A stretch of DNA of 64,000 nt from Micromonospora aurantiaca ATCC 27029. GTDB lineage: Bacteria > Actinomycetota > Actinomycetes > Mycobacteriales > Micromonosporaceae. Position numbers and translations under genes: made by a program. How positions within the stretch are numbered: the first letter of the stretch is position 1; every line of letters starts with the position of its first letter. Shown piece after piece: positions 8,392 through 18,459 of this stretch. Under the pieces are notes generated by a model. The model was not told where the DNA came from. It ran no database searches and saw only the letters and a program-made list of their open reading frames with translations. The stretch is from assembly GCF_000145235.1 (NCBI RefSeq), contig NC_014391.1:1612001-1676000 (forward strand), written 5' to 3'.

Positions 8392-10146
8392 ATGCGGCAC
8401 GTTGTCTCCTCGGTCACGCTCGCGCTCGGCCTGGTCGGCGCGGTCGTGGCGCCGGCCGGGCCGGCCCCGGCGGCTCCCGCCGCGGCCCCCGTGCTGGCCG
8501 CGGCTCCCAAGAAGAAGTGCACTGTCGAGGACAATCGCCTCCGCGAGCTGTCCGGTCTGGTGGCCACCAGCAACGGGTACGTCGTGATCAACGACGGCTC
8601 GGACGACCCCAGCCGCAAGCGGGTGTTCTACCTGGACACCAAGTGCAAGGTCGACAAGGAGGTCCGTTACTCCGGTGACGGGCCGCTCGACACCGAGGAC
8701 CTCGCGCTCAGCCCGGACCGCAAGACCCTCTGGATCGCCGACACGGGCGACAACGTGGAGAAGAAGACGCGCCGGGAGCGGGTAGCGGTCTGGACGATGC
8801 CGCTGAGCGGCTCGAAGCAGCCGGTGCTGCACCGGCTCAGCTACCCGGGCAAGGAGCCGCACGACGCGGAGGCCCTGCTCGTCGGCGACGACAACATGCC
8901 GCTGGTGATCACCAAGGATCTCTCCGGCAAGTCGGAGATCTTCACCCCGACGGCGAAGCTGAAGGCGAGCGGTGACACCGAGCCGATCCCGATGAAGAAG
9001 GTCGGCGAGGTCACGCTACCCCCGACCAGTACCGAGAACAGGTACGGTCGGCCAGGGCGTTTGCTGGTCACCGGCGCCGCCCGCTCGCCCGACGGCAGCA
9101 AGGTCGTGCTGCGCACGTACGCCGACGCGTTCGAGTTCGACGTGGCCGGCGGCGACGTCGTCAAGGCGATCACCACCGGCAAGCCCCGGGTCACCCCGCT
9201 GGCCGACCCGTTCGGCGAGGCGATCTCCTACACGCCGGACGGCAAGACGTTCGTCACCGTCTCCGACGGCGGCACGCTCGACGAGTCGGATCCGATCGAC
9301 ATCCTCAGCTACACCCCGTCGACCACCGGCGCCGAGGCGCTGCCGAACGGCGGCAAGGCCGAGACCAAGGCGTCCGCCGAGAAGTCCTGGCTCGAAGGGC
9401 TCTCGCTCGACGAGATCACGTACCTGATCGCGGCGGTCGGAGTGCTCGGCGCGCTTCTGGTCGGCGCGGGCGTCTTCGGCATCCTGCGGGCACGGCGCAA
9501 GCCGGCGCCCCGGGCGCCGGCCGACGAGCCCGAGCACAGCGGCGAGTTCCCGGTGAACAACGGCTTCCCGTCGGGCGAACGGCCGGACGCCCCGCGCGGC
9601 GGTGTCTACGGCGGCGGTCAGGGCGGCGTCTACGGCGGCGCGGCCAACGGCGACCGCCCGGCGTCCGGCGGTGTCTACGGCGGTGGCCGGCAAGGCGGCG
9701 GCGTGTACGGCGGCGGCCCTCAGGACGGCGGTCGCGGCCAGGGTGGTGGCCGTCCTCCGGGCGCGGGCCGTCCGCAGGGCGGCGGCGTCTACGGCGGCGG
9801 CGGAGCCCCGGCCGGCGGCGGAGGGCGCGGAGGCGGCGTCTACGGCGGCGGAGGCCAGGGCGGACCGGGCGCAGGCCAGGGCGGTCCCGGTCGTGGCGGC
9901 CCGGGTGGCGGCGGCCAGGGCAGTCCGGGTCGTGGCGGCCCGGGTGGCGGCTACGGCGGCGGCCCGGGCGGGGCCGGATACCGCGGCCAGCCGAACGGCG
10001 GCGGGCCGCGCGCGGAGGGCGGCCGGGCCGAGCCGCCGCGCCGCGGACAGGAGCCGCGTGGCGGGCGTCGCGACGGTTACGACGACCAGGGCCGGTACGG
10101 CCCGGTGTCCGGCGGTGGCCGGGAGTACCGCGGCGATCGCTACTGA
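8392..10146 (+). CDS. Exported beta-propeller-like membrane protein with Gly-rich cytoplasmic tail
   Basis: 584 residues. A signal peptide (about 1-35) is followed by a roughly 300-residue extracellular domain with propeller-like repeats (LSPDRKTLWIADTGD, ARSPDGSKVVLRTYAD, SYTPDGKTFVTVSDGG). One transmembrane segment lies at about 343-367 and is followed by RARRK. The last 200 residues are a low-complexity Gly/Gln/Arg tail with about six GVYGG repeats. A transmembrane, Ala/Gly-rich protein also sits next to lexA in M. tuberculosis (recalled). Function is unknown. The start is ATG 8392, giving a proper signal peptide; an upstream in-frame start overlaps hflX and is rejected. The hairpin at 10158-10187 ends it. 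Confidence 0.85.
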   Translation: MRHVVSSVTLALGLVGAVVAPAGPAPAAPAAAPVLAAAPKKKCTVEDNRLRELSGLVATSNGYVVINDGSDDPSRKRVFYLDTKCKVDKEVRYSGDGPLDTEDLALSPDRKTLWIADTGDNVEKKTRRERVAVWTMPLSGSKQPVLHRLSYPGKEPHDAEALLVGDDNMPLVITKDLSGKSEIFTPTAKLKASGDTEPIPMKKVGEVTLPPTSTENRYGRPGRLLVTGAARSPDGSKVVLRTYADAFEFDVAGGDVVKAITTGKPRVTPLADPFGEAISYTPDGKTFVTVSDGGTLDESDPIDILSYTPSTTGAEALPNGGKAETKASAEKSWLEGLSLDEITYLIAAVGVLGALLVGAGVFGILRARRKPAPRAPADEPEHSGEFPVNNGFPSGERPDAPRGGVYGGGQGGVYGGAANGDRPASGGVYGGGRQGGGVYGGGPQDGGRGQGGGRPPGAGRPQGGGVYGGGGAPAGGGGRGGGVYGGGGQGGPGAGQGGPGRGGPGGGGQGSPGRGGPGGGYGGGPGGAGYRGQPNGGGPRAEGGRAEPPRRGQEPRGGRRDGYDDQGRYGPVSGGGREYRGDRY

Positions 10147-10157
10147 GACGACACGGA

Positions 10158-10187
10158 AAAGGGGTGACCGGCGACGGTCACCCCTTT
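10158..10187. terminator. Bidirectional 13-bp hairpin terminator
   Basis: Perfect stem AAAGGGGTGACCG (10158-10170) with its complement at 10175-10187 and a 4-nt loop. The stem ends in A/T on both sides, so it gives a short U-run in either direction. It lies between the convergent propeller gene and lexA. Confidence 0.8.
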
Positions 10188-10199
10188 CGCTGCTGTCGG

Positions 10200-10982
10200 T
10201 CAGATGCGGCGCAGGACCGCCACCACGCGGCCCATGATGGTGGCGTCGTCACCGGGGATCGGGTCGAAGGCCGGGTTCTGCGGCATCAGCCAGACGTGCC
10301 CGTCCCGCCGCCGGTAGGTCTTCACCGTCGCCTCACCGTCGAGCATGGCGGCCACGATGTCGCCGACCTCGGCGTTCGGCTGCTGCCGGACGACCACCCA
10401 GTCACCGTCGCAGATCGCCGCGTCGAGCATCGAGTCGCCCTTGACCTGGAGCATGAAGACCTCGCCCTCACCGACCAGCTCGCGGGGGAGGGGGAAGATG
10501 TCCTCCACCGCCTGCTCGGCCAGGATCGGCCCACCGGCGGCGATGCGGCCCAGCATCGGCACGTACGCCGGGGCGGGCCGCTGCGCGCGGGCCGCCTCGT
10601 CGTCCGCCTCGCCCGGCGCGCGGACGTCGACGGCGCGCGGACGGTTCGGGTCGCGGCGCAGGAAGCCCTTCTTCTCCAGCTCCTTGAGCTGGTAGGCGAC
10701 GCTGGACGGGGACACCAGCCCGACCGCCTCGCCGATCTCGCGCACGCTCGGCGGGTAGCCGTGGCGCTCGACCCAGTTGCGGATGAACTCCAGGATCCGC
10801 CGCTGCCGGGCGGTCAGGTCGACGGTCGCCGGGTCGGGGAAGCTGCTCACCACCGGGGTGACCGGACGCACCGCCGCGGGGGCGGTGCGGCTGCGGGCGG
10901 TGCGGGGGCGACGGGTCGCCGGAGGACCCGCCCCGTCGTTCGGCTGCGGGTTCTTCTGCCGGCTGGCCCGGTCCTCGGTCAC
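10200..10982 (-). CDS. lexA: SOS-response repressor LexA
   Basis: 260 residues from GTG 10982. An actinobacterial N-terminal extension of about 50 residues precedes the winged-helix domain ([40 protein letters not shown]). The S24 autoprotease domain has the scissile Ala149-Gly150 in RIAAGGP, catalytic Ser184 in KGDSMLD and Lys221 in ATVKTY. On RecA activation LexA cleaves itself and releases SOS genes. Two SOS boxes lie upstream at 11119-11134 and 11152-11167, consistent with autoregulation. The gene is divergent from nrdR. Confidence 0.97.
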   Translation of the reverse strand: MTEDRASRQKNPQPNDGAGPPATRRPRTARSRTAPAAVRPVTPVVSSFPDPATVDLTARQRRILEFIRNWVERHGYPPSVREIGEAVGLVSPSSVAYQLKELEKKGFLRRDPNRPRAVDVRAPGEADDEAARAQRPAPAYVPMLGRIAAGGPILAEQAVEDIFPLPRELVGEGEVFMLQVKGDSMLDAAICDGDWVVVRQQPNAEVGDIVAAMLDGEATVKTYRRRDGHVWLMPQNPAFDPIPGDDATIMGRVVAVLRRI

Positions 10983-11043
10983 GTCCGTCCCTCCCTGGTC
11001 GGCGCTGGGGTGCCTCGTCGGCTCGTGGTGCGTGTGGTCTGAC

Positions 11044-11072
11044 CGTATAGGTGAGATCGGCCATTTTCAAAC
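11044..11072 (-). promoter_or_regulatory. Candidate lexA promoter
   Basis: On the minus strand TTGAAA (about 11066-11071) is followed about 15-16 nt later by TATACG (11044-11049). Transcription would start near 11037, leaving a 5' leader of about 55 nt before the lexA GTG. The SOS boxes lie about 50 nt upstream of this -35, so a second promoter nearer the boxes is possible. Confidence 0.4.
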
Positions 11073-11118
11073 ATCTGTACGACCTGCTGTCGGCGTGTCG
11101 CGCCGAATTCCTGGATTT

Positions 11119-11134
11119 CCGAACTGGTGTTCTG
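11119..11134. promoter_or_regulatory. SOS (LexA) box 1
   Basis: CCGAACTGGTGTTCTG: the GAAC-N4-GTTC core of the actinobacterial/Bacillus-type LexA operator is perfect, with weaker outer bases. Its centre is exactly 33 bp from box 2. Confidence 0.7.
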
Positions 11135-11151
11135 ATAGAAGAGTACGCCGC

Positions 11152-11167
11152 TCGAACGGATGTTCTA
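11152..11167. promoter_or_regulatory. SOS (LexA) box 2
   Basis: TCGAACGGATGTTCTA matches the known consensus TCGAAC-N4-GTTCGA at all but two outer bases. It lies 170 nt upstream of the lexA start and about 305 nt upstream of nrdR. Confidence 0.8.
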
Positions 11168-11267
11168 TCCCGGCCGCCCGTGACTAGCACGGGAGGCCGT
11201 CCGTTGGGCTCCTCGGTGGCGTCGTGCCGGGCGTGATCCTGATGACGCGCCGGACACGCCCGCCAAC

Positions 11268-11296
11268 TTGACCTCGCTTGGGGTTCGGCATACGGT
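11268..11296 (+). promoter_or_regulatory. Candidate nrdR-nrdJ promoter
   Basis: TTGACC (11268-11273), 17-nt spacer, TACGGT (11291-11296): a good housekeeping-type promoter. It predicts a start near 11302, about 170 nt before nrdR. Confidence 0.6.
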
Positions 11297-11300
11297 CGAC

Positions 11301-11316
11301 CCCTAGATGTAGTAGT
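11301..11316. promoter_or_regulatory. Possible NrdR box
   Basis: CCCTAGATGTAGTAGT resembles the 16-bp NrdR operator (core CTA-N6-TAG type) and overlaps the predicted transcription start. NrdR sites usually occur as a pair; no equally good second site was found, so this is tentative. Confidence 0.4.
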
Positions 11317-11471
11317 CACACGGGCGTAAGTTGCCTACAGGTTGGGTTCGACTACCGAACGCACTCCCGCACCGCGCACTCGGCGACGGTCATCGGACGA
11401 TGGCCCCGCCGTGTCGACGCGTGCCCGGGAGCCGGTAGGTGTGCCCGCGATCGACGGAGGAGGTCGGGCGA

Positions 11472-11972
11472 ATGCGGTGTCCGTACTGCCGGCACGCCGA
11501 CTCCCGGGTGGTCGACTCGCGGGAGGCCGACGACGGCCAGCTCATCCGGCGGCGACGGTCGTGCCCGGAGTGCGGCAAGCGGTTCACCACCGTCGAGGAG
11601 GCGGTGCTCGCGGTGGTCAAGCGCAGCGGGGTGACCGAGCCGTTCAGCCGTACGAAGATCATCGGTGGGGTGCGCAAGGCGTGCCAGGGGCGCCCGGTCG
11701 ACGACGACTCGATCGCGCTGCTGGCACAGAAGGTCGAGGAGACCGTGCGGGCCAAGGGGGCGGCCGAGATCCCCAGCCACGAGGTGGGCCTGGCCATCCT
11801 CGGCCCGTTGCGTGACCTCGACGAGGTGGCCTACATGCGGTTCGCCAGCGTCTACCGGTCCTTCGACTCGCTCGCCGACTTCGAGCGCGAGATCGAGACG
11901 CTGCGGGCCGCCGCGCGCGCCCGGGAGGGCGCCGGTGCCGGTGCGGCGGACGCCGCCGGCGCGATCAGCTGA
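11472..11972 (+). CDS. nrdR: Transcriptional repressor NrdR
   Basis: 166 residues: an N-terminal zinc ribbon (CPYC at 3-6, CPEC at 31-34) and an ATP-cone (about 49-139). NrdR senses ATP/dATP and represses ribonucleotide reductase genes. ATG 11472 gives the invariant MRCPYC start; a 33-nt in-frame extension is not conserved in the family and is rejected. It lies upstream of its target gene nrdJ, separated by 38-68 nt depending on the nrdJ start. The C-terminus is an Ala/Gly tail. Confidence 0.97.
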   Translation: MRCPYCRHADSRVVDSREADDGQLIRRRRSCPECGKRFTTVEEAVLAVVKRSGVTEPFSRTKIIGGVRKACQGRPVDDDSIALLAQKVEETVRAKGAAEIPSHEVGLAILGPLRDLDEVAYMRFASVYRSFDSLADFEREIETLRAAARAREGAGAGAADAAGAIS

Positions 11973-12040
11973 CATTCACGGGTTTCTGACAGGCACACGA
12001 GGCGCGGTGGGTGACCGTTGCCGACGAGGGGGGCGAGGGC

Positions 12041-14905
<2,865 letters not shown>

Positions 14906-14913
14906 CGAAAGCA

Positions 14914-14947
14914 ACGAGCCCCGGGCGTTGGCGCGCCCGGGGCTCGT
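14914..14947 (+). terminator. 14-bp hairpin after nrdJ
   Basis: Perfect stem ACGAGCCCCGGGCG (14914-14927) with its complement at 14934-14947 and a 6-nt loop, 8 nt after the nrdJ stop. No U-tract. Confidence 0.75.
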
Positions 14948-15044
14948 GAGCCGGGATGGAACCCGACCTGTTTCCTTGCAGAGACAGATCTTCGCTCCTC
15001 CCGGCTCGGTCAAGCAAGTTAATCGAGTAGGAGTGGAGAAAGTC

Positions 15045-15281
15045 ATGGCTGATAAGGCCAAACCTGTTCATGTCGTCCCTCGCGACGGCGAGTGGGCTGT
15101 GGTCCGGGAGGGAAATCAGCGGGCATCGTCGCTGCACCCGACTCAGGCGGAAGCCGAGAGGGCTGGGCGGCCAGTAGCCCGGGCGGACCAGACGGAGTTC
15201 TACCTTCACGGCAGAAACGGTCAAATCCGTGAGCGAGACAGCTACGGAAACGATCCGAATCCGCCCCGTGACTCACGCTGA
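15045..15281 (+). CDS. Small DUF2188 domain protein
   Basis: 78 residues from ATG 15045 with GGAG-type ribosome-binding sequence about 8-15 nt upstream. The sequence PVHVVPRDGEWAVVREGN, the T/A-rich helix and QTEFYLHGRNGQIRERDSYGNDP are the complete DUF2188 pattern. The family is small and cytoplasmic with no established function. Base use is less GC-biased than in its neighbours, which hints at an accessory gene. The region 15282-15388 after it shows nothing identifiable. Confidence 0.85.
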   Translation: MADKAKPVHVVPRDGEWAVVREGNQRASSLHPTQAEAERAGRPVARADQTEFYLHGRNGQIRERDSYGNDPNPPRDSR

Positions 15282-15388
15282 CTAGAAGGCCGGGGCGTAC
15301 GCGAAGGCGTGCGCCCTGCTTGCCCTCATTCGTCCTCGCGGCTGGCTTAAGGGCCAGCGGTGAAGTGTGTGTACCGGCAGGTCCGGGT

Positions 15389-15577
15389 TCAGGGCAGAGT
15401 CCGGAGGAACGCCTGCCATGCCTGACGCCCGAAGCGTAGAACGGGACCGGCCGCATCCTTGCTGTCGCGGATCAGGATGTTCTCGCTGACGGCGGCAACC
15501 TCTACGCACGCGCCGCCGTTGTTGTCGCTGCGACTCGACTTGCGCCACTTGAGGCCGAGGCGATCCGGGCTTGTCAC
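15389..15577 (-). CDS. DUF397 domain protein
   Basis: 62 residues from GTG 15577, placed 5 nt after a GGAGG ribosome-binding site; GTG 15583 is an alternative that leaves no spacing. The KWRKSSRSDNNGGACVEVA opening, RDSKD and the FGRQAWQAFL end define DUF397. These proteins are almost always encoded beside an Scr1/DUF5753 regulator in actinomycetes, as here, where it follows the regulator by 17 nt. Family members have been proposed as toxin-antitoxin-like or developmental partners (as in the Scr1/Scr2 pair); that role is not shown by the sequence. Confidence 0.92.
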   Translation of the reverse strand: MTSPDRLGLKWRKSSRSDNNGGACVEVAAVSENILIRDSKDAAGPVLRFGRQAWQAFLRTLP

Positions 15578-15594
15578 GGCCACCTCCAGTTCCG

Positions 15595-16446
15595 TCAGCG
15601 TGCCAGCTCATCCGCCAGTTGCCGGATGAGCTTGCGCGACTCTACCGGCCCGAGCGCGGCGGCACGGAGCCGGTCCCACAGCCGAGTGTAGGCCCGCACC
15701 GCGTCCGGTCGGTCGAGGTAATCCGCGTCCGTGAACGTCTCTACGTAGATCACATCCGAGCCGGCGTCGTCGCCGAAGCGCAGGATGATGAAGTTGAAGG
15801 ACGCCGTTTCGTAGGTCTGCGCGTCGAAGGGGAAGACCTGGAGCGAGACGTTCGGCTGGTTGCTCACCTCCACGAGGTGGCGGAGTTGGTCGCTCATGGT
15901 GTCGACGTCACCGATGTTCCGCCGGAGCGCGGATTCGCTCAGGATGAAGCTCAGCTCCGGGCCGCCGTCCTGACGCAAGATCGCCTGCCGCTCAAGTCTG
16001 ATGGCAACCGTTCGGTCCAGATCCTCGTCGTTGGGGCGCGGGTGGGCGGTGGCGTTCATCGCGCGGATGTAGGGCTCGGTCTGGAGGATGCCGGGAACGA
16101 CCTCCGGTTGGTACCAGCGGATCTCCGACGCGTCACCCTCAAGGTCGAGGTACTGGCGGAACCAATCGGGTACGGCGTTGCGGTATGTGCTCCACCGCCC
16201 TCGCTGGCGCCCGGCACGAGCGAGTTCCCGTAACGGCTCGGCTTCCTCGCCCGTAACGCCGTACAGGTCGAGCAGGAGATGCAGGTCGGTCAGCTTGATG
16301 CCCGACTGGCCCAGCTCGATGCGGCTGATCTTGCTCGCTGCGGCATCGATGACTGCTGCCGCCTCGTCCTGCGTCCTGCCGGCGTGCTCCCGAGCCCGCT
16401 TGAGCGCGAGTCCGAGCCGCCTGCGCTGGATTGTCGGGTTGACCAT
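15595..16446 (-). CDS. Helix-turn-helix regulator with DUF5753 (Scr1 family)
   Basis: 283 residues from ATG 16446 (MVNPTIQRRRLG). Residues about 8-65 form an XRE-type HTH (LKRAREHAGRTQDEAAAVIDAAASKISRIE, read in part). The rest is the DUF5753 ligand-like domain (WYQPEVVPGILQTEPYIRA, FVIL-type core, AYTRLWDRLRAAAL). It is transcribed divergently from four tiny genes across a palindrome-rich, AT-rich promoter region (16510-16549), and leads into the DUF397 gene. It probably binds the palindromes and controls both directions; this is inference from context. Confidence 0.93.
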   Translation of the reverse strand: MVNPTIQRRRLGLALKRAREHAGRTQDEAAAVIDAAASKISRIELGQSGIKLTDLHLLLDLYGVTGEEAEPLRELARAGRQRGRWSTYRNAVPDWFRQYLDLEGDASEIRWYQPEVVPGILQTEPYIRAMNATAHPRPNDEDLDRTVAIRLERQAILRQDGGPELSFILSESALRRNIGDVDTMSDQLRHLVEVSNQPNVSLQVFPFDAQTYETASFNFIILRFGDDAGSDVIYVETFTDADYLDRPDAVRAYTRLWDRLRAAALGPVESRKLIRQLADELAR

Positions 16447-16509
16447 CGGCTGATTATCGCCCTCCGCATCGAGATGACGCGACACGCTCGGCAGGGTTCC
16501 AAAACAGGA

Positions 16510-16549
16510 GTCCAACTTTTAGTCTAGTTGGACTTCCAAATTGGAAGTC
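16510..16549. promoter_or_regulatory. Nested inverted repeats, likely operator of the DUF5753 regulator
   Basis: GTCCAAC (16510-16516) is the complement of GTTGGAC (16527-16533). The latter overlaps a perfect 9-bp-arm palindrome GACTTCCAA-A-TTGGAAGTC (16531-16549). The stretch is strikingly AT-rich for this genome and lies between the divergent regulator (start 16446) and the small-gene operon (start 16567). Confidence 0.65.
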
Positions 16550-16566
16550 TAAATTTGGGAGGCGGC

Positions 16567-16755
16567 ATGCGCGCTCGTGTGTCGTACGAGGAGTACGTGG
16601 TGGCGGTCGCGCTGACCCTCGCCCGGCGGCACCGTCCGGTGTGGTCCTGGCGGCGGTGGCGGCGGATCTGCCGCTGCGGTGCGGAACTGCCGTGCCGCGT
16701 ACGCCATCGCATCCCGATCCGTCGCGGCCACTGGCCGGGAGAGGAGCAGACGTGA
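16567..16755 (+). CDS. Small Arg-rich protein, first gene of the micro-operon
   Basis: 62 residues from ATG 16567 with GGGAGG at 16557-16562. It is basic and Trp-rich (RPVWSWRRWRRICRCGAELPC), with a CxC...C group that could bind metal. Its stop overlaps the next start (GTGA at 16752-16755). Not recognised; similar tiny proteins accompany DUF5753 regulators in related actinomycetes. Confidence 0.7.
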   Translation: MRARVSYEEYVVAVALTLARRHRPVWSWRRWRRICRCGAELPCRVRHRIPIRRGHWPGEEQT

Positions 16756-16931
16756 CGGAGTCGCAGGTCCGGCAGATCCTATCGGTGCACGTACCCGGCC
16801 TCGACGGCTTCTGCACGGGGTGCCGGGCATGGTGGGCGCGCCTGTCTCCGTACCCCTGTCAGCAGGTCGAATGGGCGGCCCGCCGGCAGGCGCGGACCGC
16901 CACCCGGCGCTTCCTGGACGGCCTCCGGTGA
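16752..16931 (+). CDS. Small cysteine-containing protein, second gene of the micro-operon
   Basis: 59 residues from GTG 16752, overlapping the upstream stop by 4 nt. It holds CTGCRAWWARLSPYPC, a CxxC-x11-C pattern, and an Arg-rich helical C-terminus. Its own stop overlaps the next start (GTGA at 16928-16931). Function unknown. Confidence 0.7.
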   Translation: MTESQVRQILSVHVPGLDGFCTGCRAWWARLSPYPCQQVEWAARRQARTATRRFLDGLR

Positions 16932-17146
16932 CCACCCACGGGCCGGTTCTTCCGGTGTGGAGCTGCGGTGGGTGTGGCGCTCCGTGGCCCTGCCCGACGC
17001 GGCGTCGTGAGCTGCGGGCCGAGTTCGCCGGAGCGCCGGTGTCGTTGGGCTTGTATATGGGGTCTTATCTGGTGTGGGCGGCGGAGGATCTGACCTGGGT
17101 GCCGGCCGGGGTGTTGCATCAGCGCTTCCTCGGGTGGGTGCGATGA
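16928..17146 (+). CDS. Small WxCxxCGxPWPC protein, third gene of the micro-operon
   Basis: 72 residues from GTG 16928. The WSCGGCGAPWPCPTRRRELRAE segment (read in two parts) is a recognisable actinomycete small-protein motif, probably a metal-binding knuckle, followed by a hydrophobic stretch and WVPAGVLHQRFLGWVR. Relatives are sometimes labelled flavin reductase, which this length does not support. It overlaps the next gene by ATGA (17143-17146). Confidence 0.7.
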   Translation: MTTHGPVLPVWSCGGCGAPWPCPTRRRELRAEFAGAPVSLGLYMGSYLVWAAEDLTWVPAGVLHQRFLGWVR

Positions 17147-17322
17147 GTGTCATTCGGCCGGGCGACGAACGGTTTCATTACTGCGACGGCTCGCACCGGT
17201 GGGTGCCGCTCGATCCTGACTTCGACCAGGAGGTCTGGGAGGCCATGGTGCGCGAGCACCAACAGCGGCACCTGGAGGAGATCTCCCGGGGACTTCGTCC
17301 CCGTCGGCCGAAACGGCCGTAG
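17143..17322 (+). CDS. Small acidic/basic protein, fourth gene of the micro-operon
   Basis: 59 residues from ATG 17143. It opens RPGDERFHYCDGSHRWVPLDP, then a helical stretch DQEVWEAMVREHQQRHLEE and a basic tail RPRRPKRP. No known domain. Translational coupling to the three genes before it suggests one functional unit. Confidence 0.65.
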   Translation: MSVIRPGDERFHYCDGSHRWVPLDPDFDQEVWEAMVREHQQRHLEEISRGLRPRRPKRP

Positions 17323-17370
17323 TGCCCACTGTCACAGACCATCGTGTACGCGAGCTGGAATGCTCGGGGG

Positions 17371-18306
17371 ATGAGCACGACCGACATCTATCGGGTCTTC
17401 GCCGAGCGTGAGACACGCGGCGTGTCCCCGGCGTACGAGCGGTTGTCGCGGGCGGTCGCCGGTGACCCGGAGCTGCTCGCCCTGCTCGACACGCTGCCAC
17501 CGGCCAAGCGTCAGCCGAACCTGCTGTTCGGGGTGGTGCGGCTGCGCGGCGGGCCGGTGGACGACCCGGCGGCGTTCCGCGCGTACGTGATCGCGCACTG
17601 GCCGGACGTCGCGGCGCAGATGCGGGTGCGGGCGACGCAGACGAACGAGGCGGGGCGCTGCGCGGTGCTGCTGCCGGTGCTCGCCGCGTTGCCGCAGCCG
17701 CTGGCGTTGCTGGAGGTGGGCGCGTCCGCCGGGCTGTGCCTCTACCCGGACCGGTACGCCTACCGCTACGGCGACCGGCAGGTCGGCGAGGGCGAGCCGG
17801 TGCTCGACTGTGACCTGACCGGCACCGATCCGCCGCGGCGGCGCCCGGAAGTGGTGTGGCGGGCCGGGCTGGACGTGAACCCGCTCGACGTCACCGACCC
17901 GGCCGACGTGGCCTGGCTGGACGCGCTGATCTGGCCGGAACACCGGCACCGCCGGGAACGGCTGCGCGCCGCGGCTGCCGTCGCGGCGGCCGATCCGCCC
18001 CTGCTGGTACGCGGTGACCTGGTCGACGACCTGCCGGCGCTGGCAGCGCAGGCTCCGGCCGGGGCGACGCTCGTGGTGTTCCACAGTTCGGTGCTCTACC
18101 AGGTGCCGCCGCCCCGCCGGGACGCGTTCACCGCGCTGGTCCGGACGCTGCCCGGCCACTGGATCGCCAACGAGGACCCGTCAGTCCTGCCCCACGCCGA
18201 CTTGCCCGAGCCGCCCGCCGAAGGCTTCCACAACGTCCTTGCCCTCGACGGCCGCCCGTTCGCCTGGACGACAGGCCACGGCCAGTCCCTCACCTGGTTC
18301 CGCTGA
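17371..18306 (+). CDS. DUF2332 domain protein
   Basis: 311 residues from ATG 17371 (MSTTDIYRVFAERETRGVSPAYERL). Family hallmarks are SPAYERLSRAVAGD, NLLFGVVR, TQTNEAGRCAVLLPVLA, LLEVGASAGLCLYPDRY and the C-terminal ALDGRP...GHGQSL. The LEVGASAGL segment looks like a Rossmann-type methyltransferase motif, and DUF2332 may be a divergent methyltransferase-like fold; no reaction is known to me. An in-frame upstream ATG at 17344 is less likely. Confidence 0.88.
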   Translation: MSTTDIYRVFAERETRGVSPAYERLSRAVAGDPELLALLDTLPPAKRQPNLLFGVVRLRGGPVDDPAAFRAYVIAHWPDVAAQMRVRATQTNEAGRCAVLLPVLAALPQPLALLEVGASAGLCLYPDRYAYRYGDRQVGEGEPVLDCDLTGTDPPRRRPEVVWRAGLDVNPLDVTDPADVAWLDALIWPEHRHRRERLRAAAAVAAADPPLLVRGDLVDDLPALAAQAPAGATLVVFHSSVLYQVPPPRRDAFTALVRTLPGHWIANEDPSVLPHADLPEPPAEGFHNVLALDGRPFAWTTGHGQSLTWFR

Positions 18307-18346
18307 CCCACCCGCCCCGCCCGGCCCGCCCTGTCCCGGCGCGCGG

Positions 18347-18406
18347 CGATCATGAAGTTGGCGGTGCGACACGCCGACGCGACGGCCGCCAACTTCATGG
18401 TCAACG
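18347..18406. repeat. Family C palindromic repeat, copy 1 (60 nt)
   Basis: Inverted arms GATCATGAAGTTGGCGG and CCGCCAACTTCATGGTCAACG enclose a GC-rich core. A second 60-nt copy is at 58966-59025. It lies 40 nt after the DUF2332 gene and may end its transcript. Confidence 0.75.
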
Positions 18407-18409
18407 AAG

Positions 18410-18436
18410 GTCGGGCAGGTCGGGCAGGTCGGGCAG
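18410..18436. repeat. Three tandem 9-mers
   Basis: GTCGGGCAG is repeated three times without change, directly between the family C element and the -10 motif of the next gene. Confidence 0.8.
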
Positions 18437-18445
18437 GCGGTGAAC

Positions 18446-18451
18446 TAGGGT
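18446..18451 (+). promoter_or_regulatory. -10 element (TAGGGT) for a likely leaderless mRNA
   Basis: TANNNT motif 8 nt before GTG 18460, with no ribosome-binding site between. Confidence 0.4.
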
Positions 18452-18459
18452 CGGCGGGC

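Noticed and set aside
9595..10130. Regular GGCGGCGTCTACGGCGGCGG-like units as a CRISPR or tandem array
   Set aside because: They are in frame and encode the GVYGG tail; spacing is irregular.
18352..18459. Longer start for the methyltransferase at ATG 18352
   Set aside because: The added 36 residues would be translated from the family C repeat and the tandem 9-mers.
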